From NCBI GenBank assembly GCA_030549335.1, contig CM060196.1:9749501-9813500 (forward strand): DNA of 64,000 bases, written 5' to 3'. The DNA is from Pontederia crassipes. Its lineage: Eukaryota; Streptophyta; Magnoliopsida; Commelinales; Pontederiaceae. The translations under genes and the position numbers were made by a program. Positions 1 through 12,900 of this stretch are shown in pieces (positions within the stretch are counted from its first letter, which is position 1; every line of letters starts with the position of its first letter). The notes below the pieces were generated by a model. It did not search any database. It was not told where the DNA came from and saw nothing but the letters and a program-made list of their open reading frames with translations.

Positions 1-940
1 ATGAATAAATAAATTAGTATTTAATTTATTCCAAAACCTATGTGATAATCGTTTTCGATAGATTCCCAACTCATGATGATGATGCTAGAAACTACCTTAT
101 CAAGTTTTTATTGTGCTTTTGAACCACCAACCTCTTTCGGGGACTCACTCAAAGGTTGTAATCTCATCTGTTTCAATTTGCTCTGCATCAAAGAACATTA
201 CATGGATGTGCTAAACTTTCAATTAACTGCTAACAAATGTATTCCATTTGTATATTTCACATTGATAGTACCTTTGTTTTTCTACTAATACAAGTACGGC
301 ATATTTTGGACTTGACCTTTGTAAGATTTTAAGTGCTAAAAACTCAGAGAATAAATCTTGATGATATTATTATCCCATGTCAACCTTTCGTGGTTATGTG
401 AATTCCAGGATGCTTAATACACTGTATCACTAATTCACCATTTTAAGTTTTCATTTAAAATAATATTTATTGAAAACTTTTCCTAAAAAATGTTTAGTGA
501 AGATGATAAAGAGTAAGAGGAAAAGGTAACTGTAGCATTTTCGTATGAGCTCTTGGTTTTTCTTGGGCAGTTGTTATTTTTTATTTCAAATGAGAGAAGG
601 TGATGGGAAAAAGATACAACATTGAATAGAAAATTGATAACCAACATGAATATGCTACATGATGTAGCATCCTTTCAACTACACTAAACCTAAATAAGAA
701 TAGCAAGTTTATAAAACATTTTTGGTTACGTGGAAATCTAAATGTTTGTATAGTTGCTCGGAAAGATATAATTTGATCTTTATTGCCTATGACAATTTTG
801 AGTTTCCTCAAGTTTTGTGTAAAACTTATTCCATGTCTTATTCTTGGCTTTTTAATGTTTATCCTATATGGAAACATAATTTTTATGTCAGCTTCATTAG
901 ATCCACTTTTTAACACCGGTGAGAAATTTTTTTATTTTAG
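1..940. other. Intronic or unresolved 5' part of the callose synthase locus
   Basis: No exon could be recognised with confidence. The protein segment that normally precedes the PRLFVGRGM block (a Trp-rich stretch at the end of a transmembrane region) was sought and not found in any frame. The window therefore most likely opens inside an intron of about 940 bp or more. Short open frames here look like chance ORFs in AT-rich DNA. Confidence 0.5.
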
Positions 941-3900
941 CCTCGATTATTTGTTGGACGTGGAATGCAAGAAGGCCAAGTATCTCTTTTAAAGTAACTT
1001 TCCATGCTACATCAATACATTATTTGTTTGGTATTTTTTATGGCATTTTTTAATTTTTATCTTCTCAGGTATACCATATTTTGGATGATCCTGTTGTCTG
1101 GAAAATTTTTGTTCAGTTATCATTTTGAGGTAATTAATCACTTAATGCATTTTTTAGATGAACTTATGAAAGTGTGATCAGTATTGACTAATAATACTAA
1201 AGACACTGTCTTTCAAACTTTAGAATAGTGATATTTAGATGAACATGGCTCATGAAAGTTATATGTACTTTTTTGAATGGGTAACTTGTATACTGATTCA
1301 AATAGCGGAACCATTTCTTTTAATTTCCTATAAATTTTATTGCGAAGTATCTTCTATGCTATTTGCAATTGAAATTTCATTGGTGTGTTTTATATGATAT
1401 CAGCACTTGCACATGGATGGCTTGTTTTTTCTTAATCATTTTGAATTTTGTTTTAGTTAATTTTTACAGGAGCTTATCTTTGCTGATTGCAAAATTATAA
1501 ACCCTATAACTTTGGTTCTGGTGTATGATACATATATTCCGACACAAGAGCTGATGTGATGGTTGCATAGTGGTGTCATTGCCTGGTCATCATGAAATTA
1601 TGTTGTGATACGCTAGCTGCTTTGTTTTTTTTTTTTTTGTTTTTTGGAGACTGCACAATCAATAAAAAAATAGTTTCGATTACATGTAGGCTGATTGATC
1701 TATTATGGACGGAAACTGTATGTACTGAAATACACTCTTACCAACAGAATTTTGCTCCAAACTGATTTGGAACTTCCCCTTCAGATAAAAGAGGATATGG
1801 TAATTTGTGCACAGCGTAGAAGGATGTTACATGCTGATGAGTTCCAGACTTATAGAGGGAATAGGATTGCTACTAACCCAAGCATTCAATGGGTCTGTCC
1901 TTGAACAGGTTAGATCTCACAGAGGAGAAATTCTTTCTCAGGATCTCACCCAAAGCAATAGCCCAGCTGAATTTGACAAAAAGAAGGGTCTTCTGGAAAG
2001 GAACCCTGCTTTTGCAGCAGACCAGAGGAAAACAAAGAGAATGATCTCAATACCAGAAATTTAATAATCCGCTCTTCTTTCCCTCACAAAAAATAAAAAT
2101 CTCTCTTCTCTCTCTAGTAGAATAAAATAAAACTCTAGCCCTAACTAACAAGGGATAAAATGATTATTCCTCAATTGGATAGGACTCAAATAATAGAAAA
2201 TAACGAACTAATTAATTAACACAAATCAAATGGCTGTAGAGCACGATCCATCCTCCCAACTCAACAGCATAATAGATTTGATCTGTGGCTTCTTCTTTCA
2301 CACAACCTTCTTCTGTGCAGTCTTCAATTAGTTCAGCATACAAGGCGATAATTTCTTTTGCCCTTCTCCATGTTATTGGTCCTTAGCACATCACATGCCT
2401 TGTGAACTATGAGGAAATAAAGCTCTCTTAATAAAAAAGGACTGATGACCATGGGCTAAAAGTATAAATCTTTTGTTTTTGTTGTTTTTATTACATTGAA
2501 GCCAAGGTTGAACACTATAAATTTTCATATTACACAACTAGTTGAAATGTTTGATTCTAAACCATGAACTTTTCGGTCATTATCATTGTTCTTGGACATT
2601 TCTTTTAATAGATGCATTGATTATGAGTATAATAATTTAAACCCAACTGATGATACACAAATAACAAATCATTGCATTGTAACAGTTTGAGTAGAATGAA
2701 TATGTTGACACATATTGTACTCGGACAAATAACATAGGATAAGATAAAAATATAATTAACGATAACTCTTTGACATGATTATAATATTAAAGAGGCTCAA
2801 AAGTACATATAAAGTGGTCGTGTTTAGGTCGGTCGATCCGGTCCAAGTCGATTTTGAGCCAAATCGGGCTAAATCAATTCAGCCTGACCAAATATATAAA
2901 AGAGTGATTTGACACATGTGTGACATATCTCTGATTACTAATTGATATTTTAGCAGTTAATAATGATTAATTATGTCAAAATCCTTCTAATGCTTATGAT
3001 CTTATCATATTATTCTTCCACTTCTCTTTTTGAACAAAGTTGCTTGGGAAGGAGGAAACTTATTCTCTGATCCTTTAGAACAGAATACAACAGAAAGGGA
3101 TTGTAAATACTAGTAACAGATCTTAATGTAGGGCTTAGCTGAACTACTATATTCGTGGATGTATTTGTTTTATTTCAAAATTTTATTGACAGTTCATGAT
3201 GTGAAAATATTGGGTTTTGTCTGTCAGGACTCAGGACTTGTATCCAAAAGAAAAAGAAAGAACATAAATATTTGATTAAGTGAATGAACAAAAAATTTGA
3301 ACCTGAAACCGAATAAGAATGCCAACTTTTTTGCTGAAGCTTTACTGTTTTCAAAATATAATATAATGTTTCAATTTCCTCAAAGAAGCTTTTCTTGAAA
3401 GGCTGCATCTTTTCTTCTTTATGCTTCTTTGTAGAGTAGTTCAATTAATAACCAATTTATCCTTTGCAAATGTACAGATAAAGCCTCTTGTACAACCCAC
3501 AAAGCAGATTATGCAAGTTAGCATTAATCAGTATGATTGGCATGAGCTATTTCCTCGAGGTGTTTTTGATTTAACAAATATATACTGTATTCCTTACCAT
3601 TATTAGATTTAGTTTGCAAAACTAAGTTTCTTGTTATTGTTGCAGCTAAAAATAATGCTGGTGCAGTGCTTGCTATCTGGGTCCCTATAATTCTTGTGAG
3701 CGTACTTTTTTTAAGCTTACCCTTCTTGCAGTTCATTGTTAAGGTGCTTGATCTCAGCTCTGATGCAGGTATACTTTATGGACACACAGATATGGTATTC
3801 CATATTCTGTACAATCTTTGGAGGGGCTTATGGCATTATACATCATCTTGGTGAGGTGAGATTTCTCCTCTATTTAGATCTTCTTGACTAACTGGATGCC

Positions 3901-6900
3901 TATATTCTCAGATTATACTTGAGAGATAGTCTTTCACTTCCAGATACGTACCATGGGAATGGTGAGAAGTCGGTTTCACTTCTTACCAGCTAGGTTCAAT
4001 GTTTTTCTGGTTCCTCTGTCATCACATTCAGAAAAGAGGACTCACAAAAGCATTCTACCATGCAAAATATTTAAGGTGTGGTTCTAATGTCTATTGTTTG
4101 ATCATTCAAATTCTGATTTGCTTACTCGTGTACTCTTTATTCATAGCATTTTTTGTTTTACTTGACCAGAGAAAAACACTTGAAAGGAATGGTGACCTTG
4201 CTAAATTTGCTCTTGTCTGGAATCAAACCATCAGTTGTTTTCGCTCTGAGGATCTGATAAGCAATGAGTATTGTTTAGATTTCTTGCCTGATATTAAATC
4301 AATATATTCTATAATTTATCCACATCTAGAGTTTTTGTTAATAAAATGTGTTAGGATTTTTGCACGAGAGAAATTATGCATCGTAGAATAAACTGAGAAA
4401 TTTAGGACGACACATAATTGTTGAGAAACATGTTTTCTCTTATTATTCACCAAACACTAGAGCCTCCTTATTTATAATAAAGGTAGGCAATACAAGAAGG
4501 GAGAATATGCTAAAATATTACTCAGAAAATCAGGGATATTATCCCAAAATATCTGGGATATTATCCCAGGAAATCTGGGATACTACCCTGAATTATATTG
4601 CAAACATATGAAAAGATATGCAAATCTCAACACTCCCCCTCAAGCTGGAGCGTTAATATCATTTAGGCTCAGCTTGGAACATATAATATGGAGTTTTTTC
4701 TTAGGAAGTCTTTAGTAAAGATGTCAGCTTGTTGATCTTCAATGGTCAAGTGTGGAGTGAATATCTTCTTAGTTGTAATAGCATCACGAATCAAGTGACA
4801 GTCCACTTCTATGAAACACAGGATTGTTTACAATAAATATTGCAGCCTTGTTATCACATACATAGGTAATGGAGAAGCAACAGAAAGTCCAAAATCATGT
4901 AGGAGAGAGATCACCCATAAAAGTTCACATGTAGTATGAGCCATTGCTCTATATTCTGACTCAACGTTAGAGCGTGAAACCACATCTTGTTTCTTGCTGC
5001 GCTACGTTACGAAGTTTTCACCAACATAAGTACAATAGTCGGTGGTTGATCTTCTATCTTCACGAGCCTCGGCATAATCTGCATCAGAATAACCCTACAC
5101 TTTTAAATGTCCATGATTTTTTAAGTGAAGGCCTTTTCCTGGAGAGGCTTTTAGATATCGTAAAATCTGATATACACCTGCCCAATGTACTTCACGTGAT
5201 TCTTGCATAAATTGACTTAGGCGACCGATGGCATAAGAAATATCAGGACGAGTTACATTGAGATACAAAAGTTTACCAACCCTCTATATCTGGTGACATC
5301 TTGTAGAATAAGATTGCTCAAATCAGCTAGAGGTAGTTGTGGATCCATAGGAATGGTGGTTATTTTACAGCTCATCATACCAGCTTTCTTTAATAGATCC
5401 AAGACATATTTTCTTTGAGAGATAATGAGTCCATCATCAAATTGATTTACTTCAATGCTTAAGAAATATTTTATTAGACCAAGATCTTTGGTCACAAACT
5501 GTGATTGCAGAAACTTCTTTACTGTCAAAATATTGTCAGTGTCACTACCAGATATTAAAATATCATCTATATAAACTATGAGGATGATTGAGCCTTTAGA
5601 ATTATGTAAGAGAATGCTGAATTGTCTGAAGAGGATCGACTAAAGCCATATTTTTCAATAACTTTGCTGAATTTTTCAAATCATGCTTTTGGACTTTGTT
5701 TAAGATCATAGATTACTTTTTTTAACTTACGGGGTGGTACAAGCGATGGAGGAGACTGTGGTTGTGGCGGTAGATCATGTTGTGGGTCAGGAATTAGAAT
5801 TAGATGACTCTCATGATTATTCGTAGGGTTCAAAAAGTAAGGTTTATCTTCGAAAAAGGTAACATTTGCACTAACATAGGACTTTCGAGAAGTAGGATCA
5901 TAGCACCAGTAACCTTTTTGAGTTCGCGAGTACTCCAAAAAGATGCACTTGATTGCTCTAGGAGCTAACTTATTAGTTTGAAAGAGGTGAACAAAACATT
6001 GACATCCGAAAACACGAGGGACAGGAAACAAAGACTTTCTTGGGAATAGGAGATGGAATGGAATTTGTATATTGAGAACCGATGATGAAACTCGGTTAAG
6101 TAGATAACCAACGGTGAGAACGACATCTGGCCAATAGGTGGAGGGTACTTTCATAAGGAAAAGGAGGGTGCGAGCAACATCCAGCAAGTGGCGAAGTTTT
6201 CGTTCAGCAACGCCATTTTGCTGAGATGTTTTTATATAGGAAGTTTGATGAATTACACCAATAGATTTAAAAAATGATGAAAGATTAGAATTTTCAAACT
6301 CAAGTCCATTGTCGCTGCGAAAGATTTTAATTGTGGTAGATAATTGGGTTTTTATTTTTGTAAAAAATTCTCAAATAATACGAGGAGTTTCTGTCTTATT
6401 TTGCAACATATAAACCCAAGTGACCCTAGAAAAGTCATCTACTAAAACCAAGAAATATTTGAAATGACTATTGTTGGAAACTCGACAAGGACCTCACAAA
6501 TCAGCATGCACCAGTGAAAATGAACTCTTTTCTCGTTCGTCAAGACGAAGTGGAAAAAGAGTACGATGATGTTTTCCTATTTGACAAGCTTCACACTCAA
6601 GAACCTCAATACTTGAAATGTTGGGAAATTGTCGACGAAGAACAGTCAAACTGAGATGACCTAGGTGGTGATGGAATTGTAGGGAAATGCTGGTAGTGTA
6701 GGCTGTGGGATTTTGGGTAGATGGTTGGAGATAATAGAGTCCGTCACATTCAAATCCTCCATCAATTTGCCTCATCGTTTGGAGATCCTGTAGAACGAAG
6801 AAAGAGTCATAAAAAAATGCTCGAAAATATAAGGATTTTGTCAATTGACTGATCGAAAGAAGGCTAAGAGAAAACTTTGGAGCATGCATAACATTATCAA

Positions 6901-9900
6901 GAGAGAGGTCACAATTAACAAAAACTGTGCCAAGGTTAGTGACAGAGAGAGAGAACCATCAGCAACTTTAACATTAAAAGGATTCGATAGAGATTTGAGG
7001 AATGAGAAGAATTGGCATCACCTGTTATGTGTGAGGAGGCACCCGAATCTGCAATCCAGTCGGATTGAGAACTAGTAGAGAGAGCAAGAGTACCTGAACG
7101 ATGCATTACAGCAGCACCAGTTGACGGAGATGCAGGCTCAGTTATAGAAAGAGAACGAAGGCGATCATATTCTTCTTTTGATATTAGAATATCTGATTCA
7201 TTAGTAGTGGCAGCATGAACGATATCCAAACTTTTTCAGCAACGATCCGAGGGATGATTGGATCGATGATAGTGGTCACAAAAGAATTTACCACGTCCTC
7301 CGGAGTCATTCCCTCGTCCACGTCCATGGCCTTTGCTTTTGTCAGAGAAAATTCCTCTTCCTCTTCCACGTGTCCATTGTCCATATCAAGTCCATTGTCC
7401 ATTGTCCTATGCAGTCCAGTGTCGCTGCAAAAGATTTTAATTGAGACTCTGAATTATTCCCTCAAAATCCCTCAAATGTCATACAGATGACAATGAGACC
7501 CCTGTAGTGCAAGGGCACCTTTTACTTCGGAGCATCTTGGGGTTAGACGGGTTTGCAGTTGGGGTAGGATTCAAGGCATTATTAACAAATCTTTACCTTG
7601 AATTGAATTCTCCAATCAGATATCTAACACTCTCTGCAGTCGGCGGTCCCAACTTGGGACTATTACCAGTTATCAATATTTAGCAAGTTCAAATAATGTT
7701 GAAACTTGCTAGTAGGAATTAACTTGGTGAACATGTCACTGGATTATCTTCTGTGCCAACCTTCACCATGATCTTCTTCTCGGTACGGATGAAGTGATAC
7801 CTGACGTTGATTTGTTTGGTTCTTTCAAGAGGCACTTGATCTTTGGCTAAGCATATTGCACTTAAACTATCACAGTACACTATAGCCTGATCTTATTGTA
7901 GTCCAAGATCACCGACAAGGTCTTTTCCTTCTGTCAATGTCATGTACTCTGCCTCTGTGGTAGACAATGTAACTGATAGTTGGAGTGTGACTTTTCAACT
8001 GATAACAAAGTTGTCAAGAGTGAAAAGATAACTTAATCAACACCTATAGCATAATCTGAGTCTGAAAACCTATAATCAAACACTCTTTACCAGTTCTATA
8101 GATGAGGCCAATGTTAGACGTTTTTCTCAAATATCGAAAGATGCACTTTACTGCCTGCCAATGCTTCTTCTTTGTATTGCACACGAATCTACTTACCACA
8201 CTAGATATTGTGCATGCCATAGCATACATCAAGCTTCCGACTGCACTGACATATGGAACTCGAGACATGTACTCCTTTTCTTCATAAAAAATAAGTGCAG
8301 TTGCGGAAAGGTGCACATTTAAAGCTGATTCTTCCGATTGCTTTTCAGGTTCTGGTTGCTTAGCCTGATGAGATTTTTTTACCCCATTTTGAATTAGAGT
8401 TAATTCAAACTCCACTTGTTTGTCGGCACTCATCGCTGATTCAACAATATTTGATTTCTACTGGAGCATGGACGTCTCATCAAAGATATGTTTTTGCTGT
8501 GAATAAACTTGTGTTATGAAGGAAACTAGATTCGAACTAGATTCTGAAGCCTTTTACACCTGTACCATATCCCACAAAGATTTCTTATTTGTCCCTTGAT
8601 TCCTACTTTCATTCGCAGACATGGTAATATGCTGGACATAATTAGCAGGAAAATCCTGATCATATCTTAATAGGATCGATCATGGTTGCAGAACTCCAAT
8701 TTACTAGGTAATATCCTGTGCTACCAACTCAGAATGACTTGTTCACACTAGAATTAGAGAGCATGCATTGTGCTCTCTGCAAAAGAGTTCTGTTCATGCG
8801 TTCTGTTACACCATTATACTGCGGTGTATCTCTAACGGCGCAATGTCTAGCAATACCTTCATCCTTACAGAACTAATCAAATTCAGACGAACAAAACTCC
8901 AAACTATTATCGGTGTGAAAGCGTTTCACCTTTCGCAATGTTTGATTCTCTAGCAACGCCTTCAACTATTTGAATGCTTCAAATGCCTTGCTCTTGTGTT
9001 TCATCATGAATACTCATGTCATCATTGAGTAATCATCTATCACATATAAAAAGTATGTAGAATCTCCTAGAGATGAAACACGAGAGGGGCCCCAACAGTC
9101 AGCGTGGATGTGATCGAGTGTTGCTTTCGTCTTCTGCACTGCTTTGCTGAATTGAAGTCATTTTTGCTTGCCGAAGACACTATGCTTGCAGAATCCAATT
9201 TTGGATATCTTCTGACCACCCAGAATATTGCGCTTGTTAAGGATATCCATATCTTTTTTACTCATATGTCCAAGTCACATGTGCCACAACGTGGATGCTT
9301 CTTATTTTAATTGGGATGAATTACTTACTGCAACCACACCAGAAATTATTGTGCCTTGTAGTATATACAAGGACTTCTCCTTGACTCCTCTCATGACTTC
9401 AACATCATCCTTGTTGACCGTGAGAACACCTTCTGCAGCATCAATCCGACATCCTTTGGAGTCTAGAACTCCTAATGATATTAGATTTTTCTTGAATTGC
9501 AGAACATGGCGGACCTTTGTTAATGTCCTCACCCGATTGTCATGAGTTTTGATCTAAATTGAGCCGATTCTACATATTTTACAGGCTGCATAATTGCCCA
9601 TGATGACATTTTCTCCATCAATATTTTGATAAGTTCAGAACCACTCTTTGTTTTGAGTCATATAATAAGAGCATCCTGAATCCATAACACAACTCTCCTC
9701 CAAACATCTCTGAACAGACACCATGAGAGCCAAATCGTCATTGTTAGATTCTCTACTCCGGTGTACTATTGCAACCGTGTCCTTTTTCTTCTTCTTGGGG
9801 CCAATTCTTCTTACAGTGACTAGGTTCTTTGTAGTAGTTGCAGATGTCCTTCGGATTGACGTTCTTCTTCGGCTTACCCTTCTTAGAGTTCAGATGATGC

Positions 9901-12900
9901 CCCTTCTTTGCAGTTGTCACTAACCCTTCAACCTGAGTCTCTACGGATGCCCTGTGTCGAAGTTCATGAGTATGTATACTCGATCTTACTTCTTTCAGAG
10001 TTATTGTGTCTCTTTTGATGATCACAGACTGAACGAAATTTTCGTATGACAGAGGAATAGACACCAATAAAAGTAGGATAGCATCTTCATCCTCAATCTT
10101 CACATCTATATTTCGTAATTCCATGAATATAATATTCATCTGACAAGATGATCTTTCACAGGGGTACCTTCTTACATGCGGAGGGCGACAGATATTGCTT
10201 CAATAACAATTTGTTGGTCAGAGACATGATCATGTAGAAACTCTCAAGTTTCGACCACAGACCAGCCGCCGTTTCTTCATCGGCGACTTCAATAATTATC
10301 TCGTCCGCCAGGCATAACAGGATCATAGAGTGCACATTTTCTTCCTATGCCACTAAATTGGCGAGATCGATCTCTTTTTCTTTGCCTTTCGAGTCTTCCA
10401 CCTTTGATTTATTCTTCGACACGTTCGCGAGTGGTGCCCAGACTCGTTGTTTTAGAGACTGAAACTATTACGTCATGTGAATTTCTCGATCTTCACATTG
10501 TGCGATGCCATCTCTACGTCTGCTAGAGGATCGATGACGCAACCTCGCTCTGATATCAGTTTGTTAGAATTTTTGTACGAGAGAAATTATGTACCGTAGA
10601 ACAAACCGAGAAATTTAAGGCAACGCAAAATTTTATTAGATGAAAACAGAAGAAGATTACCATTTAGATTACTTTCTATTTGTACCCCTAGGAATTTTAT
10701 ATAGGCATTCCCTTTATAGATGATAGGAATTTCATACCAATTGGGACTTTGAATTAATCTCTCAAAACTAGGACACCTATCTCGTGGTAAGAAAATAAAT
10801 CAATTAGAATCACAGATAGAATACCTTGTAATGCGAGGGTGCTTTTTACTTCGGAGTGTCTTGGGGTCTAGATGGGTTTCCAGTTGGAGTAGGATTCAAT
10901 CCATTATTAACAATATGGATTCTTCTTTTCAAAAGACAAAAATATGGATTCTTACAGTGATTCCATTTTTATGTAGGGAAAGAGATTTACTAGTTATGCC
11001 AGACAAGAAGAGCTTTGAGCATATCAGCTGGCCTTTGTTTCTTCTAGCCAATGAGGTGTTTCGCCTTTTGATATAATGAAACAATGCTCTGTTTTTGTTT
11101 TCTGACTTGTCTGTTATTATATTTGCAGTTTTCAACTGTGGTAAATATGGTTAAAGACTTTGACAGTGGTAAATGTGGTAAATTTGAGCAGCTTAAAAGA
11201 AAAATAGAAAAAAATAATTACATGAGCAGTGCTGTTAAAGAGTTTTATTGCTTGTTGAAGAATATCTTGAAGTCCCTTGTAATTGGAGAGTTGGAGAAAA
11301 GGTTAGATATCTCCTGTCTAAATATTCTACAATTTGCTACTTCATTATTATCTTTTCTTCTAACCAGTTGAATTTCCTATTCTATTACTGTTGATGATCA
11401 TAGCAGAATTGTTGTTTCTCTTTCAGGGTTTTAGATGCCATTTACAATGAAATTGAACAAGGTATCAGAAACTCAAGCTTTCTTGTCGATTTTCAGATGA
11501 ATGAGCTGCCAGTTCTACACAATAAGTTGGTCCAACTGACTGAGATTTTGGTAGTTATTTCTTTGCAGCTATATGAGTATCTCATCTTGATCTGGGGTAC
11601 ATAGACATATCTTCATCTTTAAATCATTAATATGTGCCATCTTCCGGTACATTTTTGTGCAGAATTATTCCAATCAACCAACTTATCGGGACAGAGTAGT
11701 AATTTTATTACAAGATATTGTTGAGATTTTAACCAAAGATATGATGACCAATGGTTACAGGTGATGAATCTAATACTCATTGCTCAAGCAAAATTTGTAT
11801 GATTGCTGTAAGCATTTCTTTACTTTGACAGAATATTGGATGTCATAAATTCATCAAGTACTAAGGATCAGCATCGGGAAGTATTTTCTAGTTATCTCGA
11901 ACCACAATTATTTAAATCAAATGGCTCAGGTGTTGCTATATGTTTCCCACTTCCAAACAATAGTCTACTGAAGGATCAGGTTAGTGCTTTTTTTTTTATA
12001 AGTTAATATTTCTGCTTCTTATTCTTGATACATTTGTACCAGATAAAGCGTCTTTATTTGTTGCTTACTATCAAGGACAAAGCTATGACTATCCCCACTA
12101 ACTTGGAAGCTCAAAGACGAATCCAATTCTTTGCTACTTCTCTTTTCATGACCATGCCTAATGCACCGAAAGTTCATAACATGTTGTCTTTCAGGTAAAG
12201 GAATCTATGTTACAATTGTTTGTCCTCAGACTTTGAGTGATGAATAGGCAAAGCTAGATACAATTTAATTTTTCTTTGCTTGCTTCCAGTTTAAATTATA
12301 AAATTATTGATGTGATAGAATTCTTTTAGCTTATGGCCACTTATATCACATGCATAAAAGGGAGACCTCATCTAGCATTAGAGTTTATTTCTTTTTTTCC
12401 CTTCCTAGGTTGGATCTCAACATTTTTGAAAGCTATGAAATTTGCACGAAGATCAAATTCTTTCACTAACACAAACTAAAGGAAATTGTATGGCAACTAA
12501 ATCTGTGTCCCTTAACTCAGGATGGGTAGAGTAAGGGAAAGAAGATGGAGTTCCAGAACATATCACTGTCCATTATTTATTTTCCTCTACTACTCTTAGC
12601 TCTCTTTCACACATAACCCACATGCACATATTGCCCATGGTCATACAGTCACAGGGGCACATAGATGCACATACATCCCCAGCATGTGTTCTTGGGTGCA
12701 TCACGATGCACACTACACACACACACACAATAGCCGAGATACTAATGGGTCCTTCCATCGCATCAGGTGACTATAGGTGAAGGTGAAAATGTGCAGATTT
12801 AGCAATTGCAAGGAATAATAAAGAGGCACACAGTAGCAAATAAGGTGTTGACTCCATTATTATGGATCAAGTTATTAGTTATTTTAACAAGTCTTGAAGT

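Larger units (their letters stand above)
4349..10912 (-). mobile_element. Ty1-copia (TNT1-like) LTR retrotransposon in a callose synthase intron, degenerate, host of a nested insertion
   Basis: The 5' LTR (relative to its coding strand) is 10562-10912. The 3' LTR is split into 4349-4418 and about 7444-7587 by a second element. Both LTR copies begin TGTTAG and end TTAACA on the + strand. A primer-binding site resembling the initiator-Met tRNA type (minus strand TGATATCAGAGC, 10547-10558) lies next to the 5' LTR. The flanking 5-mers AAATG (4344-4348) and ATATG (10913-10917) are a plausible target-site duplication with one mismatch. Coding remnants read on the minus strand, antisense to the host gene. 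Confidence 0.8.

Noticed and set aside
1695-2064. Open frames in the callose synthase intron as an extra exon
   Set aside because: The flanking exons already join in frame as in the family, and the sequence shows no callose synthase similarity. More likely decayed transposon.
4344-10917. Alternative reading as a single rearranged copia element
   Set aside because: Two distinct LTR types and two distinct pol families (TNT1-like and family A) are present, so nesting explains it better.
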